Source of the DNA: Archegozetes longisetosus
Lineage: Eukaryota; Arthropoda; Arachnida; Sarcoptiformes; Trhypochthoniidae
Direction of reading: 5' to 3'
Assembly (NCBI GenBank): GCA_018873245.2
Contig: JAEMBT020000005.1
Span: 1,624,001 to 1,688,000 of the forward strand
DNA length: 64,000 nt
Both the position numbers and the translations under genes were made by a program. The notes under the pieces are model-generated. The model was not told the DNA's origin. It was given only the letters and a program-made list of their open reading frames with translations, and ran no database searches. The stretch's first letter is position 1; each line of letters begins with the position of its first letter. Below, piece by piece: positions 38,201 through 50,565 of this stretch.

Positions 38201-41200
38201 CAAGTTTGTACCCATGTTTGTAAATGATAGCGTAGTTAAAGTTGAAGAGGCATAATCTGGCTCGCTTGGCAAATCTTAGTCAGTCGGTGGGTTAATAGGG
38301 TATTAGTTGGAAGCAATAATCAGACACATGATTCTCACCACAGCTACTCTATAGTAGATACCAATTGAGCATATTTCGGGCTACAATCAGTCAAAGAGTG
38401 GCTTTCGTGTCAATGGATTAGAGAAAGGAATGCTCCACTAAGTAATGCGCCGTAAATAATAATTCACAACTTTAATGACTCGAAAGTGTCCCTCAAAAGG
38501 CAAAGATACGAAGTTTTGCTCCAAGGCTGGATTGAAAACAGGCAAAAGTAAGTTCTAGAGAATGGTATAGAAACTCTTCATAATATTCAAGTCTAAGCAA
38601 TTGTTGGTATACGTCTAATGAAGGTTCTGGCAAATTGTCATTCAAATATCTAAGGTTCTCAAAACTGAGTTATCAGTGAAATCGGATATCTATTCAAGTG
38701 ACATAATAATAATCTGACAACTAGTTCTTTACTCATATTTATTACATTTATTCATAGTTTCTTATTTTGTTATGATAAATAGCTACACCTGAGCTATACC
38801 TGTCACCTGCGAGAGAGAGAGAGAGAGCAAAGTACTTGGTTAAGTTGAGGTGATCCAACAGAAGAATGAAAAGCTAGTGAAAAATAGTAAATGCAAAATA
38901 GATGCCACTCTAATATTATTAAGGCATTTGAGCGAACAATATACATAAATAGTAGGGGATGTCTGTGTATAGTGTGGATGCTGTGTACACAAAGTTTGCT
39001 TTAAAAATGTTCGGCCAAAGCACTCCTCATAATCATATGCATAACAACACCCTTTGGGGGCTCAGCTTTATTCCCAACTCTAAAGCGTCTCTCTAGTGTC
39101 AAACAACAATAAGACTTCTTTCTTAATTCCACGGGTATTGTCTTTGAGTTGGCACTCAATCAACAGTAGAGATGAAGTATTAAACTATTAAATTATTCAT
39201 ATTGAGACTGCTGCGTTCAAGTAGGAAGAATGAGATAGCGTTCAAATTTGAATTAATACTATTGTAATTTGGCATCAAGTTTATAACTGAATTATCTTAA
39301 TATAGATTGATTACATATTAAGATTGAGGGCCAATGTCAAGTCTGACTGTTAGTAGAACCACTGAGTAGCTGGTCTGACTGTTAGCACAACCACTGAGTA
39401 GATAGTCTTTCATTAATAATAGTATTGAAATATGATGTAATGGAAACAATGCTATGTCTGCGCTCATTCTCATGAGGAGAAAAGTGAAGTTATCTAAATT
39501 ATTAAAACTAATGATTGTTTGGGCTGCACATAAATATTTTCTTCTTCTCGTTTCATATATAATAGATTAGTTTGAAAGTTTCTGTTTTAAACTTAAGTTT
39601 TTAAACACTCAAATTCTAATTATTAGAGAAATAGCAAGAAAAGTCTTAAAAATATTCAGGAGTTATGCCAATGGGTTCAAAAGAGAAGTCATGCACAGCA
39701 AGTCAAGAGGATGTGCGTGTAAACTGCCTTAAGAAGGCATCATCTTGTGTCAAATTATTAGAGACCGGTTTCTTAATTCAACGCTCGTTAAAACTTAAGA
39801 TTGACTTTCTGTGTGTGATCTCATGGTATGACTAACGTTTGGAATCCAGATCAGATCCTAACTTTTGCCGTAGCTTTGACTAGCGTTTGGAATTAGATCC
39901 TAACTTAAACACACTCATTGCACAAGTCAAGTATTAAGTCAAACCAAACTACGCCCATATTAAAGACTATTACTAAAACACATATCACACTCTATTCCTC
40001 TTCAATCCGATGCTTCTTCTTCTCCGCGCATAACTAATCATAAATATTTCTCTCTGGTCAAAAGCCTCTTAAAGTAATTTACAAGACTATTTTTGCGAGA
40101 TTATTTTTGCGAGACCATTTTTTGCAAGACCATTTTTTAGCTATTTTTTAATCAACCAAAACTTTACTCGCAATGACTTAGACAGGAGGGAAAGTATTCG
40201 ATACAAGACAAAGTAGGTTTAATTCAAAGATTAAAAGTTATTTGTATTAGGATTGGTAGACGTTGTAACATGTAATAATAGTTATCAGTTGCAGATTCAA
40301 AATAACGGATGTCCGGTTGTCAACGAGGCAGGACTAACGTGTGAGCATTGATCGCCTCTTCACGCAAATATGTCAACGCATATGGAAAGTAAACTAAAAC
40401 CAATGAGCACGAACTCAACAACTAAATCACTTCTTAGCTACAGGTATTTCAGTCTCACTGTTTTTTCAAATAGATTCCGCCCAAACATACTTCTGAAAAG
40501 TTTGCTTACATTGTGTTTGTTCATAACCAGTACTTAATAGGATTTACACAGTAAAATGCATTGAAATTATACGTTTTGGCCGTATAATTAGTACGGATTA
40601 ATAATTAAGTGATAGCTACCTTTTTCACAATAGTTGCCGTGCCATCCCGGGTAACAGATTTTTTCTCCGTCGGGACCACAGGAAAAGTGTCCATATTTGT
40701 CGTCCCTTGGCTTACAAAGTGCCCCACAATATTCTCCATAGTAATTCTCCTGACACGTTACGCGATACGAATAATTTAAAGTTGTCTGATTATCGTGAGC
40801 ACTCTTTTGTGTCCATTTTTTGTCCACTTTCAGATATCTGGACACTGCCAGCCTCGTTATTAGTGTTCGAGTTGTTGTCTTTGACATACCTATGGGTTCA
40901 CATAAATCAGTTAACATTAGTTCCATTGGAGGAAAAATTAGAATAAAAGAAAAACTTTTTCACAGATAAGATGCCAATGAATGACATTTTAAGTTATAGT
41001 AGAATGCCTTCAAGTGAAATGTTAGAAATAAAAAGCGAGACTAAATGCTGGAATCAAATGAAATGCTGTCGATCTTCATTAAATGATAAGTTTATGCTGA
41101 GAGTATCAATTACTCGACTGCCCTTAGAATGTAATCAAATAGTTTTATTTGAACTGGAATAAAGGAATCTCAGCTCAAAATCATTTCATACTATTCTTTC

Positions 41201-44200
41201 AAACTATAATTGTAGTAATAATGGAGCAAAATTTGACGTTCAAAAGCTGCCAAAATCAAAATGCATGCCAAGTCGTGTTGTGCACACTTTGTCCGCGGAA
41301 CTACGGTTGGCCACCTTAGCTGCTGCTGCTGCTCTATTTTGATTCTCACAATAAATCTACTTAAAATTACGACTCAATGTGATATTTCTCACATAAGACT
41401 TAGTTCTTTACTAATACTAAGCCATAGCGAAAGTGTAAAATAAAAAAATTCGACTCCAAATTAAGAGTAATGATGAGATTTTCAGATAAGTTCAGTATAT
41501 CCTTCTCAGGTTCAATAAAAAAAACTACTAAAACATTATGATAGCAATAGTTGATATCTCATAGAAGTTAGACAAGAAGTTGCTTTAGGAAAAAATCAAA
41601 AAAACAAATCAAAATGAAAACAAAAAAGCGAATTGAAAATCGATCTATAGTCGAAAAAGAGATAAAAGAATGACAGAAAAGATTCATTATATTAATTACT
41701 CGGTTATCTGTTTGATTATGTTTTGGTTGACTGATTGAAAAGCTGTAATGATTCGACATTGAGTCTGATGTGAATGTCAATGAGAAATGATTGTATTATC
41801 AATATTAGTTAGAAATAAAGAATGGCTCAACTAATAAATTATCAGTAAAACTAAATCCTCAAATACTGCATTCTACAGTTTGTTCATCATTATTGCAATT
41901 GCGGTTAACAATCAAATGTCTGACAATTGTTTTATGACTTGCAGTTTGAGTTTATTTTCTTAATAGTTATAACTAAATTTATTTTAAATATACTTAACTG
42001 TAATTCATCATTTGAATAATTAAGTTTGCGAGCTATCAAACTAAAATCAGTTTTGCAATCAGTTTAGTTTGAAAAATATAAGCGAAAGGAGAAAGAAATG
42101 TATTGTAAAAACAGTAACTATTGAAGAAATAAGGTTTGAAAGATAGAAATTGGGGAAAGGAGGTGAAATAGCCTGAAGCTAAATGAAACAGGTTGAAAAC
42201 AAGGGATAAATTACAGAAGCAGTCAGTCTCAATCATCTATTGAATCACTTTAATCCAAACAGTTCTATAGATTCTACCTCTAGATAATAGTATACTTGAA
42301 TCACATAATCGCTAAGCGCTTTCACAATAATCATCAAACAATTATCATAATATTAGTTACCAATTCGAGAATTTCCTAAATTCAATTCAACTATCAATCT
42401 AATTATGAGTGGAAACTTGTTACGAGTCTGAGAAGCCGTATTAGTTAAGAGGGTCTGCCGTCAGATATATTAGTTTTGGAAAAGGTTTTAAAAAAGTTTC
42501 TCTTAAAACATAATGAGAAGTGTAGAGAAGGGCTGATTCTAAGTGGCGTTTAACTAAACATTGAATCATTCGCTACCGGCCAACAAGACTAAAGTTGGTA
42601 AAGTTAGTAAAAGGCTAAAAAATGCGCCCACATTTGTTTACATGCAGCTCATAGCTTATTAGAGCGATAGCCTTAGAAATTCGGTCCCTCTTCTAATGGT
42701 CACTCACTTAATGGTACTGTATCTGGCTTTTTGTCTGAAACAATTCTCGCCTCATTCCTACCCTTAGGTATTTCATGTTTTGCAGGTCAATGTTAAGTGT
42801 ATGCTTGGCACACATTCCGTGCTATATTATTTCATCAGGAAGTTTGTCTCTATTGATTAAATTGCTATCTTTTGGTTCAAACATCATTTAACTCTGTCAA
42901 CCTACTGACCAACTCTTTGAATTTTAAATTGACTGGTTTAAAATTGATTAAATTATTGTTTAAAATTCATTGAATTATTCAGTTGTTTTAATTTGCAAGT
43001 ACAGCTCCTATCGAAATTTATACAGAATAATCCTTGAACTCTCAGTCCCTATCGAGAGATTTATTTTCAAAATCGATGGGCAAATATTTTTAAGAGCAAA
43101 TATCAATTTTTTATAACTTAATTGAAACCAAGTTCAAAGCTGTCAGTTGAGGGTTATGCCAATACTTTGTAAACAGAACAGAGTTGACTTATTCAATAGA
43201 CTCAATAATTGTGGTATTTGTCTAATATACAAACAAATAGATATTAGAACAAATAATCTAAATTTAGAGTAAAATACAAACTCGAAATGTAAGATGAATG
43301 AAATGGAATTGAATAATACTTGGCAGTAATTGTAATAAACATAATGTTAAGCCGACTATTGCTGTTGATGTATGTTTTATATCAAAGCATTTAATGACCA
43401 CACATAAAATGTGGGCTTAAATAAACTGAGAAATTCGTGTAAACAAACTTCATCTCAAATCATTTTTGCGCTAATCTTCAAGAGCACCAGTTTTTCCAAA
43501 CATTCTCAATAGTGGAACACTTGAATAGGTTTTTATTTAATCTTATGATTTACTTTTGACAAATTTAGTGTATTTATCGCGGGCTCGCAGTGATGCGCTG
43601 TTTTAGATAGAAAGTAGAAAAACATAAGTCGATCTCATGTGTAATGGAAGCAGAAGTAGTTGGCAGGAAATAAAATTATATGCGAGTGATTGTAAACATG
43701 AAAATATGGAACTATTTAAAGGGAGCGAGTCCTACAGCTGTCTCGAAGACGCCTCAGCTAAAAAACATTACATTCAGACTGAAAATCAGACCTCAATTGC
43801 AACAAAAAATAATAAACCCTGCAATGAGCATAAATTTTGCAAAAATTAGAAGACTTTCTCACGGTCTGGGATCAGCCGCTTCCTTAAGGACAAACTAAGA
43901 TGCAATGCTAACGTCAATAGAAAGCCTGAGAAGGGAAAGAGAATATATTGAGGGGTAGCGTAACACGGGCGAAACACTCCTTTATGAAAGCTCAAGCTGC
44001 AAGTGTGTGTGCGTGCGTGTGTGTATGTGCGCGTATATGTGTGTGTGTGTGCACAGAGAGCGAGAGACAAACCAAAAGGTAATAAAAGTACGTTCAGTGC
44101 ACTGCACATTACCAGTGAATAGTATATCAACTAATACTTGTAAGGATGAGGCGCGGAAGTGAAGGTGATGTGATGGCAACGGCTTTGCATTTAAAAAGCT

Positions 44201-47200
44201 TGTGCCAGTAGTACAGCCAGTGCCAGATGGCACGGTTTGGTTACTTGAAATTAAGCTGAGGATATAGCAGAAAGCCGTGTTCGGGATAAATAGCCTTTCC
44301 TTTCTCTTGACCATTACGACCATTACGCGTGCATGTGCTCCGTACCAAACACTACCAGCTCTACTATTTGCCAACAACATCTTACTACTGCATATTGCTA
44401 CTTTCAAATTAGAAAATTTGAACCTAAACTTCACTTAACGTTCGCCTCAATTCTCTCATTCATGAAACATATGCACAATGGCAGAAAATCCAATTCTTTA
44501 CTTCTCTATTATTGGCTGAGTTTAGATCATTTCTGAAAATCTTCATAAATTGAACCCTTTCCGAAAACTGAATGTTAAATATGATAAATGACTTCTAGAA
44601 AGGAGTAAATTTACGTTGATGTTGGAATATTCCTAATATTCGAAGTAATAATGACGATAATGAGACTCTCCTTAGATTGAGTATTGAGTTAAGCTGAAGC
44701 CCTAATGTGCTACTCATTAGGCATTTATAAAGCCTACTCATCATTTAGTAAGATTATAAGCGGTTTCAATTGAAAGTACTAAAAGTACTTAAGTGGTTAG
44801 CCATCATTCAAACTGATTCCTGAGGGATCATACTATCGAACGATGAGCCAAACATTGTAAAACTGTTCGGTTATTCCCTTTTCAACAAGTTTGAAAAGTT
44901 GTATAACTTGACTAAATTTGATTTCTCTTTATTTGATAATAATCTCAGACTTTTTATTGGCATTCTTTTCAGGTGTATTTTCAGGTGTAATTAAATGTTT
45001 AGTGAAAAATTTGCTAAAAGCTTGAGTAGTACAAGAGTAGGATATAATTTAATTTTGTAAACTGGGTTACAATAGGAGCTGAATTACTATAGGAGCCGAG
45101 TTACTATTGTCTTTAGTCATGATTGTAGAGCGGCTTTTATTATGATTACCTTTTTTTATACACTTGATAAGAATGCAAAGGGCAACAAAATTTGGCTAAT
45201 TCTCAGTCAGGGGTTGTTTATCGCACGAACTTGAACGTCACGATCTGTAACTTTTTGGTATGGAATAATTATAAAAATAAAGTCGAGTTAGTAGTCGATA
45301 AGTTATGTAAAGTTATACACGATTGTGTAGTTTATAAAAGGTCGCAATTGAATATACTTGACATGAGGTGTTCAATTGGTATATATAGTGGAAGACAATC
45401 GGGAGAAGTACAAACTTCTATCAATGTTAAGCCACTTCCTCTAAACATTTTTGATATGCCTCCCAAAATGCACGAAATTCTCCCCATATTATACATTACT
45501 ATTTTGATGCCATCACTACCTTTATTACAAGGAAGGGGTACAACAGAGTGCATGTATTAATTCAAAACTATGTTATACTAGTAGTTCGACGATTAAAAGC
45601 TACGTTTATTCAATTGTAGCTCAGCACTAAATTCAAATATAATGCATGCATTGCTTTAGGCTGACAAGAAGCAAATAATCATCATAAATCAGTGATCAGA
45701 AATGGTTCAAATAGGAGTTTGTTTGATAGATCAAATGAAATATAGAAGCAATGTAATAGAAGCAATGTAATGTTACTGTTAATTATGAGACTTTCGAATG
45801 AGAAGCAAGATTAATTGCAACTTTAGAGGGCGATTACAACTAGAGGCAAAATTATTTTCTCAGAAGATGGTAATAAATAAAACCAAGAGATTTACCTCAG
45901 ACAATATCAAATTACAAGAAACACAGTGATTGTCTTAAGAAGTGTGCAATTAAAGAGTGTTTTGGAAAAGAACACGTTCTGTTAATATGAATGTGTGCAC
46001 AACTGGCAAATGATAATAGAATTTCCGTTAAACCAACGTGCGACAAGCAGTCATCACATCCCATCTGTCCCTTAATCTTCAGGAGAGCAGTACGACAAAG
46101 GAAAGTAAATGTTAAACTTACTAACCTAATGATACAGATAAACCTCACAATACCAATGCTATTAATAGATGTGTTCCAACTCTAGACCTAATGTTAGCTT
46201 TGCTGTCAATATGTGCAACAAATCAAATTGATAGTTGAATATATCGCTGCAAAACTTCAATTAATTGTAATTTGTTTAGCGAACAATTATAAGTTATTTG
46301 ACATGATATTTATGCCAATATAATTCTACTGTTAATTAAAGTAGATTAGAGTTCTGTCGACTAGCAATAGATTGAAAGGAGGGATAGCGCAGACACACTC
46401 CTCAAAACTATGGTTCGTTAAGTGAGATTTTCCTTTAGTCGGAAGCAGTGCAACAGTATGGCTGTTGGCAACATAGGAATCATGGGGGTTTCAATCCAGT
46501 AGTTGTTCTTTTTATCGTTGCGATGCATCAACCGAAGGAGATTTTCTTTTAGGGACGTGCACACCAAAACCAAACCCTAAGGCAATGTTCCCACACTAAC
46601 AACACTGAAATCTATGCAACCGAACCAAAACTGAAGTCTATGCAACCCAACCAAAACTACTAACTTTAACTCAGCACACGAAAAACCTATGGCAAAAACT
46701 ACTGTACAGTAAAAACTTCAAAATACCATTATTGACAACTAGTGCGCAGCCAAAGATGCCAACAGCATGGATAAAGAGACGCAATGCCTTAATTGCTATT
46801 CATTTGAATGACAATTTTCGCTTAACTAACTGCTGCTTTTCTCGCATCGATTCAATGGACACGATTGAAGTCTAGCTGGACTCAAATCGATCTGTTTATA
46901 AGATATACTGAAGCAACAGCTGGTGGCAGACAAGTTGACTTAAGAGAACAGAGAAAAAGTTTAGATACTAAGCAAAAGATCGACTCGGAAAGTAAAGTAC
47001 ATCGAGATTTGGGAAAACAAAAAATCCTGAACCAATAGTTTGACAGATAGCGAAGATTTCATGTTCTCACAGTAAAAGTTGGTTGTATTCGGAATTAGGA
47101 AAATTTTTTTGAGACTAACTTTCTCCCACTGAAGTCCGGTTAAAGACCCGCCTTCCCGGTTATGTTCGTCAAACCTGTACCATTACATAGTAATTTTCAA

Positions 47201-50200
47201 CGCCAACTGCTGCGAATCAACTCCTGTCACGGACACAGCCCTAACATATAACTTCTTGAATTTCTCATTCCCACATTCATAAGCCTTTTATTATGTAACT
47301 ATATATCTTTTAGTGTACAACTTATATCAACTTATGCAAAGATTCACGACTTTCGTTCTCCACACTTGCATCAACTGAACTGATTCTCAGGTTTTACTAC
47401 TTTTGTCAGATGGCAAGAAAATTGACAGCGAAAAAAATGAAGAATTTCATTTTAGAAAAGCTTAATTGAAAAGCAGACATACCTCGAGACGATGTCCGTG
47501 AAGTGGCAGAAGCGTTATGCCAGGCCTCCACTATCAATGAAAAGGTTCCCTAAATTAAATAATTATAGAGTTAATGATTTATTTCGTTTTCTTTATCCAT
47601 ATTCATAAACATTTTTATGACTTATTGTAATTAAAGTCTGAACAGAAGTGACGCGAAATTATGCAAAAATTGCAATTAGCGTAATCTCAGGGTTAGAAGT
47701 ATGAGAAAAAGAGTAATTGAATTGTACTATAAAAAGATGTTGAGAGATAGGATGAATTGTAGTAATGTTAGGATATCTTACCGGCCAAGAGAAATTAAAA
47801 GGAAATCTGATGGTATAATCCAATCCATTGACAGTATTATCCTTAATATACACAGAACTATCGTTGAAGGCAGATGTAATCACTTCACCGAAAGTACACG
47901 GAGGACTCGGATCAATATTGGTTTGATAATGTTTTAGGCAAACACGAAAAAATGTTTGGCATTTCTCACTACATAATTCATTATTATTGTCAGTTCTATA
48001 TCCACTTCCACAACAATTTCCCACTGCATCACGACTTAAATCATTTATGAATGAAACCAAACGAAACTCGAATACACCCGACGACGAGACCTAATTAAGT
48101 GAAACAATTTGGTTGAGTTAATTAAAGTAATTAGAAAATAGACATAAAATAAAGGATTTATGGGTTAGTTATTAAAGAAGAGTAATATATAGAAGAGTAA
48201 TGATAGATCGTAAGATTGGCGTTCGGGTTTCAATCTATACATATTTCGGGGTGTGTCCACTCTCTTCATTCGATGCCTGCATTAACAAATTTGAGGGTTT
48301 GCTTTATAGCCTTCAGCGAGTCGTGCCATAAACATCTCAGAAGAACATCATAAGAGATGAGAGAATCATTTTTGTTAGGATTAAGACCAGTAGGTGTATG
48401 GCTGGGGTGAGGCATACACTAAAGCAAACTGCATCTAATCATTATTGAGAGCCTGTGCATGTTTTTCTTCAAAAACTAAATCTAATTCAAGATCCATGCC
48501 TTCTATCCTTCTCTAATGTTGGGCTCGTGAAGGAGCAATTGCCAACCAGTTAGTTATATCTAATGCTACCTGACTTGAGAGTAGTCATTGATTTAGTAGA
48601 CAAAACTCATGTCTCTCATGTTTTGTTCAGAGTCAGACTAATTGAGTGAAGAGCCACCGAAATTGTAGACTAAATATTAATATAAAAATTGAATGCATAT
48701 TTTGTATTGTTTGGGAATAATTTTCGAAAAAATACAGTACAGGGCGTCTGAACAAGAATATCAAAAACAAGTAGCGCAACACACGCCCACTTCTTTCTTA
48801 CTAGCCTTAAGCTAAATCTTAGAGCGGACTATCAATCTGAGTGACTTACAATAATATTATGGTATATTTCTTTGATGAAGGAAAAGTGTATTTAAAAATG
48901 TATCTAAAAGTGTATCTAAAAGTGTATTTTCTAAGTGCCTGACCGCCAACAATAGCTAAAATCAAAAGCTAATTCGCCTCAATTATTTCATGGTGAAGGC
49001 TCTCAATGAACAACAAGTTGACATGACTTTAACTTAGTTGAACTTAGCTTAGAATAGATTGAATTGGGCCAACAATTTCTAAGTTACAGAAGCTGTTGGT
49101 TTAATACCCATCTGAAGTGCTACCTTTTAGCTAAAGCTCTAGGTTTGAATCGGAAACAAGAATTTGATGGGCTATTAAAGTGGCCCTCAAAGTGGCCCCA
49201 ACATAATCACTGTCTACTTTATATTTTCTGTAGCAAATCAAGAAAGTCGTTTAAGGATCGCATAATCTGATATATCTCTTAAAGTTGTACTCAACCTGAG
49301 CGAACTTAGCGTACCAGTACTGCCAGCATCTAAAACATCATACCTTTGTATTTGATCCTAAACCACAACTCATATATACTAAATAAGTTATACGGAAAGC
49401 AATATTAGACAAGATATCTCGACAACAAACCACTAAAGGAAAGGGAAGGACAGCTGAAGAAAAACTATGAGAGACTATGCGAGACTATGAAAGACTATAG
49501 ACTATGAGGTGGCGTAAGCTTATAGTTAGTGGCATTTAATGTTACGACGACTAAGTTGTAAGGAGAGAATATCTGTGCCCCAAACGTTAATGCTTGAACA
49601 AAAAGTATGGGCAGTCGCGACCTTTCTTTTAGGTTTCTCTACTTTTATGCTTCAAACTATCCTTAAGCACGTCGTTTGGTTCCCACGCTTTCCCAATTCC
49701 CTACACTATCCTATGATATCTTATGCTATGATTTGCTACTGAAAACAACTTCTACTTCACAAAAAACTACATTTAGATTGGAGAACAAATAAAGCTTAAG
49801 AGCCGACACAAGACACTCAAATTTGATAATAATATTTAGAAATGCATTAGATTGTTGTCGATCCATCAAATAGATACAACTGTTTTATGTGTATTGCTGA
49901 TGATTAGGGCTCTAAGTTTTTAATTGAATACATTGTTATAAACAAATGTAAAGAAAGTATTCAATCATAAGGACTGTAAAGAAAGTGTTGCTTTCGATAA
50001 GTTATTTATAAATATCTCCTATTGAAACGATCATCGCTTTCACTATTAAATTAATTATCGGATCAGTTGGGTAAACATCAACTGTTTATCTTATCAATAG
50101 CAATCATTTAATAACTAATCATTAATCGAATTGAGACACTAAGAGTGGACACAAAAAGAAGAAAAATCTTAAAAACTAAAAGGGCATAAAAGAAGTAAAA

Positions 50201-50315
50201 CAAAAGTTATTCTTACCTGATGTGGAACAAAATCAAGTAGTAATAAACCAATGAGTAAGTTCATCATTGAAATCATAATTGAATTAGAAGTTAGATGAGA
50301 TAAATGACCCATCAT
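32074..50315 (-). CDS. Delta: Delta, DSL-family Notch ligand, ten exons
   Basis: Exons are 50315-50217, 48090-47782, 47549-47483, 40889-40620, 37964-37904, 36934-36804, 36030-35861, 33971-33755, 33682-32578 and 32290-32074. All introns are GT-AG and the phases match throughout, giving 881 residues. The product is a type I membrane ligand that activates Notch on neighbouring cells in lateral inhibition. In order: signal peptide (about 1-33), MNNL domain ([28 protein letters not shown]), a DSL domain with six cysteines (204-246), nine EGF repeats (about 249-581, the count known for Drosophila Delta), a transmembrane helix (about 619-643), and a cytoplasmic tail with the RQNEQNLV block shared with Drosophila Delta and a C-terminal ATEV. 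The lack of a cysteine-rich region after the EGFs separates it from Serrate/Jagged. Introns range from 72 bases (intron 8) to 6.6 kb (intron 3). The 5' flank carries HES- and proneural-type motifs. Confidence 0.97.
32578..33682 (-). CDS. Delta: Delta exon 9: EGF 6-9, transmembrane helix, most of the tail
   Basis: The exon starts inside EGF 6 (NPCING|GSC), carries EGF 7-9 with calcium-binding-type NVDDC/NVNEC starts, a juxtamembrane stretch, the transmembrane helix and the basic, lysine-rich tail segment ([17 protein letters not shown]) that in this family is the target of Mindbomb/Neuralized ubiquitination. The apparent stop after LANR is created by the donor (AGG TAA over AG|GTAATT) and is removed by splicing. 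Confidence 0.95.
33755..33971 (-). CDS. Delta: Delta exon 8: end of EGF 4, EGF 5, start of EGF 6
   Basis: The exon encodes [17 protein letters not shown], a full EGF with CSNGGTC, and the start of the next repeat. Intron 8, just after it, is only 72 bases. Confidence 0.95.
35861..36030 (-). CDS. Delta: Delta exon 7: EGF 3 and start of EGF 4
   Basis: The exon encodes [33 protein letters not shown] and the first half of EGF 4, closely matching Drosophila Delta (LNYCTNHRPCKNGGTC). Confidence 0.95.
36672..36780. repeat. About 36-base-period degenerate tandem repeat in Delta intron 6
   Basis: Three diverged units each begin GTA(T/C)GATAGAAA and end GATAATT. The array stops close to the donor of exon 6. 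Confidence 0.7.
36804..36934 (-). CDS. Delta: Delta exon 6: end of EGF 1 and EGF 2
   Basis: The exon encodes [13 protein letters not shown] and the compact EGF 2 ([24 protein letters not shown]), the diagnostic short second EGF of DSL ligands. The donor is GTATTC. Confidence 0.95.
37344..37399. repeat. Perfect 28-base tandem duplication in Delta intron 5
   Basis: Two identical copies of a 28-base unit beginning AAATTCAATTCAAATG lie back to back. Confidence 0.9.
37904..37964 (-). CDS. Delta: Delta exon 5: first half of EGF 1
   Basis: This 61-base exon encodes [20 protein letters not shown]. It is phase 1 at entry and phase 2 at exit, matching both neighbours. Confidence 0.93.
39341..39404. 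repeat. 32-base tandem duplication in Delta intron 4
   Basis: Two adjacent copies beginning GTCTGACTGTTAG and containing ACCACTGAGTAG differ at a few bases. Confidence 0.8.
40620..40889 (-). CDS. Delta: Delta exon 4: end of MNNL and the whole DSL domain
   Basis: The DSL domain, the Notch-binding module, reads [18 protein letters not shown], then [12 protein letters not shown] and [12 protein letters not shown]. Its six cysteines are at residues 204, 213, 217, 229, 237 and 246 in the canonical spacing. The preceding residues ([18 protein letters not shown]) are the linker seen in other Deltas. Confidence 0.97.
40890..47482. other. Delta intron 3 (6.6 kb)
   Basis: This is the longest intron, between MNNL and DSL. 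It contains a transposon-end-like sequence (42662-42719), GT repeats (44003-44052), a GC-richer patch (about 44130-44350) with CCAGATGG and CACGCG, and a 122-codon plus-strand frame (45192-45560, no ATG at its start) without recognisable content. No exon of another gene is supported. Confidence 0.7.
44003..44052. repeat. GT-rich microsatellite
   Basis: Interrupted GT/GC dinucleotide run in Delta intron 3. It creates artificial His/Thr-rich frames on the other strand. Confidence 0.85.
47483..47549 (-). CDS. Delta: Delta exon 3: [15 protein letters not shown] segment
   Basis: This 67-base exon encodes [17 protein letters not shown], matching the Drosophila Delta block [11 protein letters not shown] exactly. 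The donor is GTATGT. Confidence 0.95.
47782..48090 (-). CDS. Delta: Delta exon 2: main part of the MNNL domain
   Basis: It starts [14 protein letters not shown] and carries the CC motif, [25 protein letters not shown] and FPFNFSWP, all in the order of Delta MNNL domains. The donor GTAAGA directly follows SWP. Confidence 0.97.
48091..50216. other. Delta intron 1 (2.1 kb)
   Basis: No gene is seen. One Su(H)-type site (49680-49687, minus orientation) and short ACTATGAGAG-like repeats near 49460-49505 are present. Confidence 0.7.
49680..49687 (-). promoter_or_regulatory. Su(H)/CSL-type motif in Delta intron 1
   Basis: Exact CGTGGGAA on the minus strand, about 0.6 kb into the transcribed region. 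Motif match only. Confidence 0.3.
50217..50315 (-). CDS. Delta: Delta exon 1: start codon and signal peptide
   Basis: The exon encodes 33 residues, starting [10 protein letters not shown], with the hydrophobic core [12 protein letters not shown]. It ends phase 0 at CAG|GTAAGA and joins the MNNL exon in frame. It is shorter than most frame-finding cut-offs. The ATG pair is the only start in frame. Confidence 0.9.
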
Positions 50316-50534
50316 TGCATCCACTGAATCGAGTTCAACACATTGACCAACACTTTAATTAATTCTATTATTCATTAATACTTTGTTTCAATTCTATTAT
50401 CCATTTATATATAATTCACATTTCATTCATTCAACACTTTCCACAAGATTTATAACTAATCTTTCTGCGGATCTTCTGTTCAATCAGTTTAGAATCAAAT
50501 GATGAGTAGTTAGTTGTGATCAAAGTTAGAAAGT

Positions 50535-50565
50535 AATGATCGCAATGATCGCAATGATCGCAATG
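50535..50565. repeat. Ten-base tandem repeat upstream of Delta
   Basis: Three units of GATCGCAATG lie about 220 bases before the Delta start codon, in the likely promoter or 5' UTR. The units are one helical turn apart. Confidence 0.8.

Noticed and set aside
40890..40926. Upstream ATG of the DSL-domain frame ([11 protein letters not shown])
   Set aside because: It lies before a good acceptor (CCCATAG) and would give a ligand with no signal peptide or MNNL domain. The splice model explains the region fully.
43982..44434. 150-codon minus-strand frame in Delta intron 3
   Set aside because: Part of it is just the translated GT repeat (His/Thr runs). No domain, and it lies in an intron on the same strand as Delta.
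45192..45560. 122-codon plus-strand frame in Delta intron 3
   Set aside because: It starts without an ATG, has no recognisable domain, and its length is near what chance gives once in the window.
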